A stretch of 64,000 nucleotides of DNA from Polaromonas sp. (GCA_013298945.1 JAAFJR010000003.1:408361-472360); one strand, 5' to 3'. Counted from the first letter of the stretch, positions 1 to 8,515 are shown. Numbers and translations are program-made. Notes: generated from the letters alone by a model not told the origin.

Positions 1-2
1 CA

Positions 3-269
3 GGCAAACAAAGCAGCGCCAGCGTGATATTGCGCGACGGCACCACGCTGGTGCTGTCTGAAAATAGTCAATTCAATGTCGAAAAGTTCGCTTTTGATGC
101 CACTACTCAAAACGGCAGTATCTTGGTCAACCTGCTGCAAGGCTCTATGCGAATGTTGACGGGCTTGATCGCCAAACTCAACCCTGAGGCGATTCAGGTC
201 AAAACAAAAACCCTCAGCGTCGGCATTCGCGGCACAGACTTCATTGTCAACACGGAGGACAAGCCATGA
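3..269 (+). CDS. FecR-domain protein, 3' part (gene starts before the window)
   Basis: The frame is open from base 3, so only the C-terminal 88 or so residues are visible. They show the FecR-like beta pattern: 'LRDGTTLVLSENSQ', then 'LLQGSMRMLTG', ending 'VGIRGTDFIV'. FecR-domain proteins of this kind are usually exported or membrane-anchored sensor or scaffold proteins; here no anchor can be seen because the 5' end is missing. The stop overlaps the start of the next gene by 4 bases, so the two are probably translated together and may work together at the envelope. The family call is good; the function is unknown. Confidence 0.75.
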   Translation, partial: GKQSSASVILRDGTTLVLSENSQFNVEKFAFDATTQNGSILVNLLQGSMRMLTGLIAKLNPEAIQVKTKTLSVGIRGTDFIVNTEDKP

Positions 270-910
270 GCAAGCGCGTATCAAATGCAAGCGTGACCAC
301 TTTGAGGGGCGCTTTACCTACCTTTTTACCTACCGTTTTACCTACCGCTTTAACTACAGTTTTGTCCGCCTGCGCACCTTTGACGACAGTTATCTTGTTG
401 CCGCAAGCCGATGGTTCAGCTTCCGCTGTGATGGTCAAAACAGTCAAATACGAGCAATTGCTCACCGCGCCTTACCAACTTGTTACAGGGCAGGAAGACA
501 AAGAGCTCAAGTTGGATGCGACAACAGCGGCAGATGTGCAAAAAGCGTATCCGCAGCTTTACGCCGCCATGCCGCCGCGCGCAACCAAATACATTTTGAA
601 CTTCATGCCTGGCGGCACGACGCTTACCCCAGAATCACTGGCGCAATTACCCAAAATCTTAGAAGACGCCACCAACCGCAGCGGCGCAGACATGGTGGTG
701 ACGGGGCATACCGACTCAATGGGCGCATTGCTAGCGAACGATGCCTTGTCGCTCAGTCGCGCCAAAGTGGTCACACAACTGCTGGTTGACAAAGGGGCGG
801 CAGCGTCGCGGGTTGAAGCGGTGGGACGTGGCAAGCGTGAATTGCTCGTTCCCACGGCTGATGAGGTGGACGAGCCAAAAAATCGCCGCGTAGAAATAGT
901 TGTTCGATAA
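266..910 (+). CDS. OmpA-like peptidoglycan-associated lipoprotein
   Basis: 214 residues. The N-terminus is a signal sequence with a lipobox-like 'VLSAC' near residue 36, so it is probably a lipoprotein. It is preceded by a repetitive Thr/Pro/Leu stretch (FLPTVLPTALTTVL). The C-terminal half is an OmpA_C domain: 'VVTGHTDSMG' around residue 145, then 'LSLSRAKVV', 'VEAVGRGKRE' and a final 'NRRVEIVVR', the peptidoglycan-binding signature. It overlaps the FecR-domain gene by 4 bases (ATGA). The role inferred is anchoring an envelope assembly to peptidoglycan. The unusual Leu/Pro/Thr-rich leader could allow alternative starts, but the 266 ATG is best supported by the coupling. Confidence 0.85.
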   Translation: MSKRVSNASVTTLRGALPTFLPTVLPTALTTVLSACAPLTTVILLPQADGSASAVMVKTVKYEQLLTAPYQLVTGQEDKELKLDATTAADVQKAYPQLYAAMPPRATKYILNFMPGGTTLTPESLAQLPKILEDATNRSGADMVVTGHTDSMGALLANDALSLSRAKVVTQLLVDKGAAASRVEAVGRGKRELLVPTADEVDEPKNRRVEIVVR

Positions 911-915
911 TTGTT

Positions 916-1782
916 TTGCAGTCAATGAAACCACTCAAAGGCGTTCGCGTCCTCAGCTTGAGCTTGAACCTGCCAGGCCCCGCTGCTTTGATGCGTTGTA
1001 AAGAGATGGGCGCAAGCTGCGTCAAGCTAGAACCTCCCAGCGGCGACCCCATGGGTTTATACAACCAAAACGCCTACTCACAGCTCCACACTGGCGTACG
1101 CATTGCCAAGGCAGACTTGAAAACTGAGCTTGGACAACGTGCTTTGCATCGCGAATTGGCCAAAACCGACGTGCTGCTCACCTCGTTTCGCCCCTCCGCG
1201 TTGAAGAAGTTGGGTTTGGTTTGGAGAGATTTGCACAAGCAGTATCCGCAACTCAGCGTGGTGGCAATAGTGGGCGCACCCGGCGCACGAGCCGAAGAAC
1301 CCGGCCATGATTTGACCTACATGGCAGAAAACGAGCTTGTTCCCGGTCTAGAACTCCCCGCCAGCCTATACGCTGACATGGGCGGCTCGTTGATGGCTTC
1401 TGAGGCCGTTTTGCAAGCGGTTTTGACGCAGCGCACCAAATCCAAAGGCATCTATCTAGAAATCGCCCTGTCCGAAGCCGCCGCCTATATTGGCCTACCC
1501 CGCACATGGGGCTTGACCAAACCGGGCGCTGCCGTCGGTGGCGGGCATGCCGGTTACAAAGTCTACACCTGCAAAGACGGCCGCGTCGCCGTCGCCGCGC
1601 TGGAGTCGCATTTTGCGGTTTCGCTGTGCAAACTGGCTGGGGTCACGGTTGAAAGCATGAAAACCTTGTTTGCGCCGCAAACCCATGCAAGCATTGCAGC
1701 GTGGGTAGCCACTAAAACGCGCCGCCAACTAGACGATTTAGCCGTGCAGCACGATATTCCGCTGCATACGCTTCCTAAATAG
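916..1782 (+). CDS. CaiB/BaiF-family CoA-transferase
   Basis: 288 residues, starting 'MQSMKPLKGVRVLSLSLNLPGP', the typical opening of family III CoA-transferases. Further family marks are 'KLEPPSGDP' and 'ADMGGSLMASEAVLQAVL', where the Asp aligns with the catalytic aspartate that forms the acyl-anhydride intermediate. It is shorter than the 370-400 residues of classic CaiB/formyl-CoA transferases and closer to the alpha-methylacyl-CoA racemase-like branch. Substrate cannot be told. An internal ATG (MKPLKG, position 925) is an alternative start. It follows the OmpA-like gene by 5 bases, but no functional link is obvious. Confidence 0.85.
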   Translation: MQSMKPLKGVRVLSLSLNLPGPAALMRCKEMGASCVKLEPPSGDPMGLYNQNAYSQLHTGVRIAKADLKTELGQRALHRELAKTDVLLTSFRPSALKKLGLVWRDLHKQYPQLSVVAIVGAPGARAEEPGHDLTYMAENELVPGLELPASLYADMGGSLMASEAVLQAVLTQRTKSKGIYLEIALSEAAAYIGLPRTWGLTKPGAAVGGGHAGYKVYTCKDGRVAVAALESHFAVSLCKLAGVTVESMKTLFAPQTHASIAAWVATKTRRQLDDLAVQHDIPLHTLPK

Positions 1783-1800
1783 TCATTTTAGAGGTGAAAA

Positions 1801-1850
1801 TGGCTATATTCGGCATATTTATTGCCTAAAAAGCTATTAATTTAGTAGCA
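1801..1850 (-). repeat. Interspersed palindromic repeat, copy 1 (reverse orientation)
   Basis: Contains the core TATTTATTGCCTAAAAAGCT followed by ATTAATTTAGTAGC, the reverse form of the family described in the findings. It sits between the convergent CoA-transferase gene and the broken methyltransferase gene. Confidence 0.8.
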
Positions 1851-1852
1851 TC

Positions 1853-2785
1853 TTACGATTTTTTTCGTATCGATACATATCCAATGGACCCAGTTGGGCA
1901 CTGGTATTGATGCAAACGCGCGATTTGCTCATTGGGAATATCGTCAGCAAAGGCTTCTATGTCAGCTTGGTCGCGGTAGATCAAAAACCAATCCATAAAT
2001 GCCTCAGACCAACCCGTATCTTTAGTGCCTTTTAAAAAATTAGTCAAAATCAGGCGACCGCCAGGGCGTAAAGCAGCAAAAAGAACCGCGCTCAATCGTT
2101 TTGCGACCTTATCATCCAAATAGTCGTACAAACCTGCGCTGTATATCAAGTCAAAATCACTGACTTTAGTACGCCCTGCTATCAAATCACGGATAGAAGC
2201 TTGCAGGGGTTTAACTGGCATTCCTTGGGCGGTATATCTCTGTTCAACCTCACTCAAACTGACCGGGTCTTGATCTAACGCTACAAGCTCGTCAATCAAT
2301 CCACGCTGTAATGCAATAGACAGTTCAGCCTCGCGCATGTGACCGCTAGCTACTGCCAAAACCTGCGCTTTGGGGGGTTGCCGTGCGATATCATCAATTT
2401 AATGAGCTAAATGCTGCTTTCTCCACGAGACCGCCTGCGCAGGCGGACTTGTAACGGTGTTGCTGTAAATGACTGAACTAAATGAATCCACAGCCGGTTT
2501 TGGCGGCAATCTGAAATCTTGGTAAATCCAATCGAGTAGCAAAGCATCGCCCGGATAACTACGCGGTTTCGTGAAGCTGTGCTTTGTGAAAGGGCAAAGC
2601 TGCGACAGCTTAAAAAGCTCAGTTTCACGCAACAGCTTGATAACGGCTGCCCAATCATCCCCAGCGTCAGTGCGCATTTTGGTCAGCGCGGCACGTGCAA
2701 TATCGACAGCTTCTGAGGTGTGGTTGTCTTTAAAAGCTTGCATCGAAGGAGCAAGACGCTCTTCAATATTTATGTGCGTAGTCAC
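1853..2785 (-). pseudogene. SAM-dependent methyltransferase, interrupted by one in-frame stop
   Basis: Two open stretches, 2785-2399 (128 codons) and 2398-1853, lie in the same frame and are separated only by a TAA at 2401-2399. Read through, the product is about 310 residues. The first part carries 'KPRSYPGDALLLDWIY', seen in class I methyltransferases of the kind linked to 3-hydroxy-acid methyl ester synthesis. The second begins with a SAM-binding motif I, 'VLAVASGHMREAEL', then 'FDLIYSAGLYDYL' and 'LRPGGRLILTNF'. No frameshift is needed: TAA could derive from TTA or CAA by one change. Alternatives are a real two-piece gene restarting at TTG 2359, or a sequencing error. The ATG at 2785 faces the divergent XRE gene. 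Confidence 0.75.
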
Positions 2786-2864
2786 CTGAAAAGTCTCCGT
2801 TTTAATTATGAATGTACGAATAAGTGTGTGTATGAATTAGTGTACTTTAGCGGTAATTGGCATT

Positions 2865-3176
2865 GTGTCAATACCTATCAAATCAACATCCGATGTAAGT
2901 GCGCTCAGCCCAAAACGAGCTTTCGGCTTACGTATCAAGCAGTTACGTGATGCAGCAGGTTTGTCGCAAGAAGATTTGGCTGACGCTGCAGGGCTGTTTC
3001 GTACATATATGAGCCGCATAGAAACGGGCATGGCAAACCCGACCTTGACGGTGATTTGCACCCTTTCAGCGGCGCTAAATATCAGCCCTAGCGAGTTATT
3101 ACTCCCGCCAGAGGACAGAGTGCCGCCGCGCACCAAGTCAAAAGCAGCGGTTTCAAGAGGGCGAATTCCTAAGTAA
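2865..3176 (+). CDS. XRE-family DNA-binding regulator
   Basis: 103 residues from a GTG start; no upstream ATG is available in frame. Residues 18-75 form a Cro/CI-type helix-turn-helix: 'IKQLRDAAGLSQEDLADAAG', then 'YMSRIETGMANPTLTVICTL' and 'ALNISPSELLL'. The C-terminal tail is basic and probably disordered. It is divergent from the broken methyltransferase gene across about 80 bases and may control that promoter or itself. Small stand-alone XRE proteins of this size are typical of accessory loci. Target unknown. Confidence 0.85.
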   Translation: MSIPIKSTSDVSALSPKRAFGLRIKQLRDAAGLSQEDLADAAGLFRTYMSRIETGMANPTLTVICTLSAALNISPSELLLPPEDRVPPRTKSKAAVSRGRIPK

Positions 3177-3301
3177 CATTTAGACATACTGGCGAATATG
3201 CCAAGTATTTTGAATGTGCGCATCCCATAAATAGGGGATATGGGTGATTAAGGTTGCGGTAGAGCTTAGAGCATCTATTTTTAGCTTTTTACATGCTATT
3301 T

Positions 3302-3352
3302 CTCCTGTAGCCGGGTTATTTATTGCATAAACAGCTATCAAATTTGTAGTAG
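3302..3352 (-). repeat. Interspersed palindromic repeat, copy 2 (reverse orientation)
   Basis: Shows TGTAGCCGGGTTATTTATTG then CATAAACAGCTATCAAATTT. It lies upstream of the toxin gene and in the same orientation as copy 3 downstream of the antitoxin, so the pair is bracketed by direct repeats. Confidence 0.8.
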
Positions 3353-3406
3353 TTCTGAGATCTCTTTGTATTTGACAACGCAATTAAATGGTTCTACAAT
3401 TAATTC

Positions 3407-3718
3407 ATGCAAACCATCATTGAAACCCCAGAATTCCTTGTATGGGCTAAAGCGGTTTGGACGGATGAGGAGCGTGATGACTTCATTGATTGGATGACAG
3501 ATAACCCACAAGCTGGTGATGTGATACCGCATACCACCGGCTTGCGTAAAGTGCGTTGGACGCGAGCGGGCATGGGCAAGCGCGGTGGTGCGCGGGTGAT
3601 TTACTTTATTCAGCAACCTCACGGCGAGATTTTGCTATTGCTGGAGTATGCCAAAGCCAAGTTTGACAATATTCGCCCTGAAATTTTGAAGAAACTGAAG
3701 GAGAAATACGATGTATGA
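3407..3718 (+). CDS. RelE/HigB-like toxin
   Basis: 103 residues with a RelE-superfamily pattern: 'TPEFLVWAKAVWTDEERDDF', then 'GLRKVRWTRAGMGKRGGARV', 'IYFI' and 'EILLLLEYAKAKFDNI', with a basic, Lys-rich end. RelE/HigB toxins cleave mRNA on the ribosome; the residues here (conserved K/R and Tyr) fit but do not prove activity. The stop overlaps the next gene by 8 bases, the toxin-first order seen in higBA-type modules. An ATG start follows an AT-rich leader. It sits between two direct copies of the interspersed repeat. Confidence 0.85.
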   Translation: MQTIIETPEFLVWAKAVWTDEERDDFIDWMTDNPQAGDVIPHTTGLRKVRWTRAGMGKRGGARVIYFIQQPHGEILLLLEYAKAKFDNIRPEILKKLKEKYDV

Positions 3719-4010
3719 CGACAAATTAAAACCACACACAGACCCTGAAATGCGTAAATTTGAGGAGGCTTTGATGCGCTCCGTCACGCAAGCGATGAGT
3801 GGTGAACACGCCCGTGTGACCACCCCAGAGCAAATCGTAGCGCGGCGTAAAGGCCGCCCTGTGGGCACGGTCAAGGCCGATAGTAAGGTGCAAACGGCAA
3901 TTCGTTTCGATCAAGACGTCTTAGCCGCCCTCAAAGCCACAGGCGCAGGCTGGCAAACGCGGGTTAACGACACCATGCGCGACTGGCTGCGTTCGCGTTC
4001 TGCGGTTTGA
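3711..4010 (+). CDS. BrnA-like antitoxin
   Basis: 99 residues. The C-terminal part, 'KVQTAIRFDQDVLAALKATG' followed by 'AGWQTRVNDTMRDWLRSRS', matches the ribbon-helix-helix domain of BrnA-type antitoxins: one strand, then two helices for dimerisation and DNA binding. The N-terminal 55 residues would hold the toxin-neutralising segment. BrnA normally pairs with BrnT, whereas the partner here is RelE/HigB-like, so the pair looks like a partner swap. It overlaps the toxin gene by 8 bases and probably represses the shared promoter, as is usual for such antitoxins. Confidence 0.8.
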   Translation: MYDDKLKPHTDPEMRKFEEALMRSVTQAMSGEHARVTTPEQIVARRKGRPVGTVKADSKVQTAIRFDQDVLAALKATGAGWQTRVNDTMRDWLRSRSAV

Positions 4011-4022
4011 TTGAATAAAATC

Positions 4023-4075
4023 GGCTGTAGCCGGTGTATTTATTGCCTAAAAAGCTATAAATTAAATAGCAAAAT
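4023..4075 (-). repeat. Interspersed palindromic repeat, copy 3 (reverse orientation)
   Basis: Shows GGCTGTAGCCGGTGTATTTA then TTGCCTAAAAAGCTATAAAT and a terminal TAGC; a near-consensus copy. It lies between the antitoxin gene and the end of tyrS, in the same orientation as copies 1 and 2. Confidence 0.85.
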
Positions 4076-4094
4076 AGGGTGTATTGAAACATAA

Positions 4095-5360
4095 TTAACC
4101 CAGCGTTACCTTCGCAAACTTACGCTTCCCCACCTGTAGCACGTAAACGCCAGCGCCCAGCTTTAGGCCTTTGTCGCTCACCACGTTAGAGTCCACCCGC
4201 ACACCGCCACCGTCTATGAGTCGGTTGCCATCGCCGCTGGAGGTTGCTAAGTTCGCCATTTTGAGCAGTGCGCCTATGCCGACCGCAGCGCCACCATCAC
4301 CTAAGGGCAGGCTGATTTCGGTGATCTCATCGGGCACGCCGCCGCGCGAACGGTTGATGAAGTCTTGCTCCGCCGCATCAGCCGCTGCTGCGGAGTGAAA
4401 ACGGGCGGTGATTTCTTTGGCCAAGGCGACTTTGGCATCTTTGGGGTTACGGCCAGCGGCTACTTCGGCTTTGAGGGTTTCGATAGCGGCTTCGGACTTG
4501 AAGCTCAAGAGCGTGTACCAGCGCCACATCAGCACGTCAGAAATGCTCAGCACCTTGGCAAACATGGTGTTGGCGTCTTCTGAAATGCCGATGTAGTTGT
4601 TTTTGCTTTTCGACATTTTTTCAACGCCGTCCAAGCCTTCCAGCAAAGGCATGGTCAAAATACACTGCGGTTCTTGGCCGTATTCCTGTTGTAAATGGCG
4701 ACCGACCAATAGGTTGAACTTTTGGTCTGTGCCGCCCAGTTCTAGGTCAGATTTCAGCGCTACAGAATCGTAGCCCTGCATCAGCGGGTACAAAAACTCG
4801 TGCACGCTGATGGATTGGCCAGCTTTGAAGCGGTCGTTGAAGTCGTTGCGCTCCATCATGCGTGCCACGGTGTATTTGGCGGACAGCTCAATCATGCCGC
4901 GTGCGCCTAGTGGGTCGCTCCATTCGCTGTTGTAGCGAATTTCGGTTTTGGCGGGGTCTAAAACGAGAGAGGCTTGCTTGTAATAGGTCTCCGCATTCAC
5001 CTTGATTTGCTCTTTGGTCAGCGGCGGGCGTGTGCTGTTGCGGCCGGATGGGTCGCCAATCAAGCTCGTGAAATCGCCGATCAAAAAGATAACCGTGTGG
5101 CCCAAATCTTGCAATTGGCGCATTTTGTTCAAAACGACGGTGTGACCGATGTGGATGTCAGGTGCTGTCGGGTCTAAACCTAGTTTGATGCGAAGCGGGG
5201 TCTTAGTGGCCTCAGATTTGACTAATTTTTTGATCCAATCGGCTTGCGGCAACAGCTCGTCACAGCCCCGCAAGCTAATACGCAAGGCTTCTTTGACCGA
5301 ATCAGAGACCGTGTCAGGTAACCCATTTGTATCGGTTTGTGAGCTATGTGATTGATTCAT
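4095..5360 (-). CDS. tyrS: Tyrosyl-tRNA synthetase
   Basis: 421 residues from the ATG at 5360; the TTG 15 bases further out is less likely. It charges tRNA-Tyr with tyrosine. The class I signatures are present: 'PDIHIGHTVVLNKMRQLQDL' (HIGH motif) near residue 60 and 'KMSKSKNNYIG' (KMSKS motif) near residue 235. Tyrosine-pocket elements include 'LGGTDQKFNLLVGR'. The C-terminal end is an S4-like RNA-binding domain ('LIDGGGVRVDSNVVSDKGLK'). The sequence resembles the shorter TyrZ-like type. It is divergent from the M23 peptidase gene, an arrangement common in this bacterial group. Confidence 0.97.
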   Translation of the reverse strand: MNQSHSSQTDTNGLPDTVSDSVKEALRISLRGCDELLPQADWIKKLVKSEATKTPLRIKLGLDPTAPDIHIGHTVVLNKMRQLQDLGHTVIFLIGDFTSLIGDPSGRNSTRPPLTKEQIKVNAETYYKQASLVLDPAKTEIRYNSEWSDPLGARGMIELSAKYTVARMMERNDFNDRFKAGQSISVHEFLYPLMQGYDSVALKSDLELGGTDQKFNLLVGRHLQQEYGQEPQCILTMPLLEGLDGVEKMSKSKNNYIGISEDANTMFAKVLSISDVLMWRWYTLLSFKSEAAIETLKAEVAAGRNPKDAKVALAKEITARFHSAAAADAAEQDFINRSRGGVPDEITEISLPLGDGGAAVGIGALLKMANLATSSGDGNRLIDGGGVRVDSNVVSDKGLKLGAGVYVLQVGKRKFAKVTLG

Positions 5361-5369
5361 ATAATAATT

Positions 5370-5397
5370 TTGCAAAAATGGGTGATGCCGCTATACT
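5370..5397 (+). promoter_or_regulatory. Candidate sigma-70 promoter for the M23 peptidase gene
   Basis: TTGCAA at 5370-5375 and TATACT at 5392-5397, spaced 16 bases, lie upstream of the peptidase start and overlap the tyrS leader region. Found by eye only. Confidence 0.4.
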
Positions 5398-5481
5398 GTA
5401 GGATGTTGCCTACTGGCACCCCATTTTATATTCACACACCACGCACGGGCTGCGTTGGTAGATTTTTAGGCGTTATCCGAT

Positions 5482-6861
5482 TTGACACATTTTCAAACCA
5501 CAGCACAAACTGCGCTGCGAGCAGCTTTAAACCAAGCTGTGCAAAGCATGCACCGCTATCCAAAGCGCCTAGCTGCAGCCGTTGCCGCTGCGTTGTTGTC
5601 TATGGGCGGTGGCGCGTTTGCATTGGCTACTATTGATTCCAACAGCAACGATGTTGTGGTGCGAGAGATTCTTGAAGATTTGGCTTTGCCTCAAACGACG
5701 CAAGGCAAACAAACATTGGTAGCGATGCCGGTCGTGCCATTGACCCTGTTTCGTACAACCACGACGCGCTCTAACGATACTGCTGAGACGCTTTTAAAGC
5801 GTTTGGGATTGTTTGATAGCGCTGCTGCCGCTTATTTGCGTAGCAACAAAGATTTGCACCAATCACTGCTGGGTCGCACGGGTCGCTTGGTGTCAGTCGA
5901 AGCCAATGGTAGCCGTGGTCTGCAGAAGTTAACGGCTCGGTGGGTGAATAAAGACGCTGATAACACGTTTCAGCGTTTGACCATTGAGCGTACAGAAGCG
6001 GGTTTTGTCACGCGCGTAGAAACAGCGCCTTTGATTGCTGTGCAAGCCTTGGGTAGTGCAACCATCAGTTCATCGCTTTTCGCGGCGACGGACGAGGCAA
6101 ACATTCCAGATGCCGTAGCTGTGCAATTGGCCGAGATTTTCTCGGGTCAAATCGACTTTAGCCGCTCTTTGCGCAAAGGTGATCGCCTGTCTGTCGTTTA
6201 CGAAGATTTGCAAGCTGATGGCGAAAGCATGCGCAGCGGTAAGGTGCTGAGCACGGAATTTGTCAGCAATGGAAAATCAAATCAAGCCGTTTTATTCCAA
6301 GACGCGGCTAGCAGCAAGGGTCAGTATTACACCTTTGACGGCCAAAGCCTACGAAAGGCATTTTTGGCGTCACCGCTTGAATTTACCCGCATGTCCAGCG
6401 GCTATGGTATTCGCGTGCATCCGATTACCAAAGACAAAAAAGCACACAAAGGCATCGATTACGCTGCGCCAACAGGCACGCCTGTTCGCACCGTTGGTGA
6501 TGGCGTGGTTGAGTTTGCAGGCACACAGCGTGGCTATGGCAATGTGATTGAAATCAAGCACCGTGCAGACATGACAACGGTTTTTGCGCACTTGAGCCGC
6601 ATTGATGTAAAAAAAGGTCAAAAAGTCGAGCAGGGAGACAAAATTGGTGCTGTAGGTTCTACGGGTTTTAGCACCGGACCCCATTTGCATTTTGAATTCC
6701 GCGTCGATGGCGAGCACAGAGACCCGCTCACGTTGGTTGCCGAAGGCGGTGGCGCGCAGCCCTTGTCGGCATCTTCTAAGCTGATGTTTGACAAGACTTC
6801 TGCCTTGATGCGCAGCCAGTTGACGCAAGCAGCGTCTGTGAGGCTTGCTAGAGCTGAATAA
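5482..6861 (+). CDS. M23-family peptidoglycan DD-metallopeptidase
   Basis: 459 residues from a TTG start; an ATG at 5548 (MHRYPKRL) would also give the whole export signal. An N-terminal hydrophobic segment (AAAVAAALLSMGGGAFALA) suggests a signal sequence or membrane anchor. A central region resembles the OapA/LysM-like domain that precedes such peptidases. The catalytic domain has the zinc motifs 'HPITKDKKAHKGIDYAAPTG' (HxxxD type) and 'GPHLHFEFRV' (HxH). It probably cuts peptidoglycan cross-links in the periplasm. It is followed 15 bases later by anmK, which recycles anhydro-MurNAc, so the two form a likely wall-turnover unit. Confidence 0.9.
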   Translation: MTHFQTTAQTALRAALNQAVQSMHRYPKRLAAAVAAALLSMGGGAFALATIDSNSNDVVVREILEDLALPQTTQGKQTLVAMPVVPLTLFRTTTTRSNDTAETLLKRLGLFDSAAAAYLRSNKDLHQSLLGRTGRLVSVEANGSRGLQKLTARWVNKDADNTFQRLTIERTEAGFVTRVETAPLIAVQALGSATISSSLFAATDEANIPDAVAVQLAEIFSGQIDFSRSLRKGDRLSVVYEDLQADGESMRSGKVLSTEFVSNGKSNQAVLFQDAASSKGQYYTFDGQSLRKAFLASPLEFTRMSSGYGIRVHPITKDKKAHKGIDYAAPTGTPVRTVGDGVVEFAGTQRGYGNVIEIKHRADMTTVFAHLSRIDVKKGQKVEQGDKIGAVGSTGFSTGPHLHFEFRVDGEHRDPLTLVAEGGGAQPLSASSKLMFDKTSALMRSQLTQAASVRLARAE

Positions 6862-6876
6862 GCTGAACAAGTCGCC

Positions 6877-7995
6877 ATGACTGAGCGCTTCATCGGCCTG
6901 ATGTCAGGCACGTCTTTAGATGGTGTTGACGGCGTCATTTATGATTTTTCAGGCCAAGCAGCCCAAACAGCCCAAATAACCGCATTTTCAAGCGCACCTT
7001 TCCCCGCAGAACTGCGCTTAGAGCTTCTAGCGCTCAATTCGGCGGGTGACAACGAGCTGCATCGTGCCGCTCTAGCCGCCAACGCTTTGACGCGTGTTTA
7101 TGCGCAGGTTGTGAGCCAATTACTAGCTCAAACAAACCTCTACCCCACTGATATCCGCGCTATAGGTGTACACGGGCAAACCGTTCGTCATCGCCCGGGC
7201 GAGTTTGATGGCACGGGTTACACCCTGCAGTTGAACAATCCGTCTTTACTGGCAGAGCTAACCCAAATCAATGTGGTGGCAGACTTCAGAAGCCGAGATG
7301 TAGCTGCCGGTGGTCAGGGTGCACCCTTGGTGCCCGCGTTTCACCAAGGCGTGTTTGGGCATCAAGTTAAATCTGCCGCCGTGTTGAATATTGGGGGGAT
7401 TTCAAATCTCAGCGTTTTAGGTAAAGATGAACCTCTGTTAGGGTTTGACTGTGGCCCAGGTAACGCTTTGATGGACTATTGGTGTCACTTGCATTTGGGT
7501 CAGTTTTTTGACGCAGATGGAGCTTGGGCGGCTTCTGGTCAGGTCAATACGGCATTGCTAACGCAACTGATGTCCGAACCATTTATCGACAAAGCACCAC
7601 CCAAAAGCACGGGGCGTGATTTGTTCAACCCTGCTTGGTTGACGCAACGTTTGCTAGGATGTGAAAAAGTGACACCCGTAGATGTTCAAGCGACGTTGAC
7701 AGAATTCACGGCTTTGGCTTGCGCTGAAAACGCCAAGCGCTTTGCAGGCGACTTCAAAAAATTGATAGTTTGCGGCGGTGGTGCGCTGAATGGCCATCTC
7801 ATGCGGCGATTACAAGCTGCTTTACCAAACAGGATGGTCGTCAGCTCAGAAGCGTTTGGTTTGCCACCTTTGCAGGTCGAAGCAGCGGCGTTTGCTTGGT
7901 TAGCAAGAAAAGCCATGTTGCGCGAAACAGCGAGTTTTAAAAGCGTAACGGGAGCGCAAGGCTCCCGTATTTTAGGTGCGATTTACCCAGCCTAG
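6877..7995 (+). CDS. anmK: Anhydro-N-acetylmuramic acid kinase
   Basis: 372 residues, the usual length. AnmK phosphorylates and opens 1,6-anhydro-MurNAc released by lytic transglycosylases, feeding cell-wall recycling. The N-terminus 'GLMSGTSLDGVDGV' is the family signature. Others are 'GVHGQTVRHRPG', 'GGQGAPLVPAFH', 'LNIGGISNL', 'GFDCGPGNALMD', 'KSTGRDLFN' and 'VCGGGALNGHL'. It lies 15 bases after the M23 peptidase gene and is convergent with erpA. Confidence 0.96.
   Translation: MTERFIGLMSGTSLDGVDGVIYDFSGQAAQTAQITAFSSAPFPAELRLELLALNSAGDNELHRAALAANALTRVYAQVVSQLLAQTNLYPTDIRAIGVHGQTVRHRPGEFDGTGYTLQLNNPSLLAELTQINVVADFRSRDVAAGGQGAPLVPAFHQGVFGHQVKSAAVLNIGGISNLSVLGKDEPLLGFDCGPGNALMDYWCHLHLGQFFDADGAWAASGQVNTALLTQLMSEPFIDKAPPKSTGRDLFNPAWLTQRLLGCEKVTPVDVQATLTEFTALACAENAKRFAGDFKKLIVCGGGALNGHLMRRLQAALPNRMVVSSEAFGLPPLQVEAAAFAWLARKAMLRETASFKSVTGAQGSRILGAIYPA
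7948..7968. terminator. Terminator-like hairpin near the anmK 3' end
   Basis: ACGGGAGC (7948-7955) and GCTCCCGT (7961-7968) pair around a 5-base loop; ATTTTA follows on the plus strand. It lies inside the end of anmK and about 50 bases beyond the convergent erpA stop, so it could serve either strand. Weak T-tracts. Confidence 0.4.
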
Positions 7996-8017
7996 CTGGA
8001 TAAAAGCAATGTGGTAT

Positions 8018-8383
8018 TTAGGCACTGAAGCTTGAACCACAACCGCAAGTCGTTGTCGCATTTGGGTTTTTGATAACGAATTGCGCACCTTGCAAATCTT
8101 CTTTGTAATCGATTTCAGCGCCAACCAAGTATTGGTAGCTCATCGCATCAATCAACAGCGACACACCATTTTTTGACATGGTGGTGTCATCTTCGTTGGT
8201 GATTTCATCAAACGTGAAACCATATTGAAAGCCAGAGCAGCCACCACCCTGTACAAACACGCGCAATTTCAAATCAGGATTGCCTTCTTCAGCAATCAAA
8301 TCAGCCACTTTAGCGGCGGCATTGTCTGTGAACACAATGGGTTCAGGCATTTGGGTTTGAATATTTTCTGCAACGGCACTCAT
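8018..8383 (-). CDS. erpA: Iron-sulfur cluster insertion protein ErpA
   Basis: 121 residues from the ATG at 8383, which has GGAG just upstream; the TTG at 8395 is less likely. It is an A-type Fe-S carrier that delivers clusters to client enzymes. The three cluster-binding cysteines are present: one in '[12 protein letters not shown]' and the pair in the C-terminal 'TCGCGSSFS'. The gene follows the bactofilin gene on the same strand by about 130 bases. Confidence 0.95.
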   Translation of the reverse strand: MSAVAENIQTQMPEPIVFTDNAAAKVADLIAEEGNPDLKLRVFVQGGGCSGFQYGFTFDEITNEDDTTMSKNGVSLLIDAMSYQYLVGAEIDYKEDLQGAQFVIKNPNATTTCGCGSSFSA

Positions 8384-8515
8384 GGCGCTCTCCAAAAAGG
8401 AATATCAAAAATAGAACTTCAAAAAAACTTGAAGTTGAGACTAATAGTAAACTAATTTTATCGGGAATAGATGTTTCCTGCAAAACGAGGCGACAAACCA
8501 CGTTGACCGAAAGGT

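Noticed and set aside
244..789. Plus-strand frame of 181 codons overlapping the OmpA-like gene
   Set aside because: Arg/His-rich shadow; the other frame has lipobox and OmpA_C motifs.
3180..3383. Small minus-strand gene between the XRE and toxin genes
   Set aside because: Its frame is partly the repeat itself and has no ribosome site or family.
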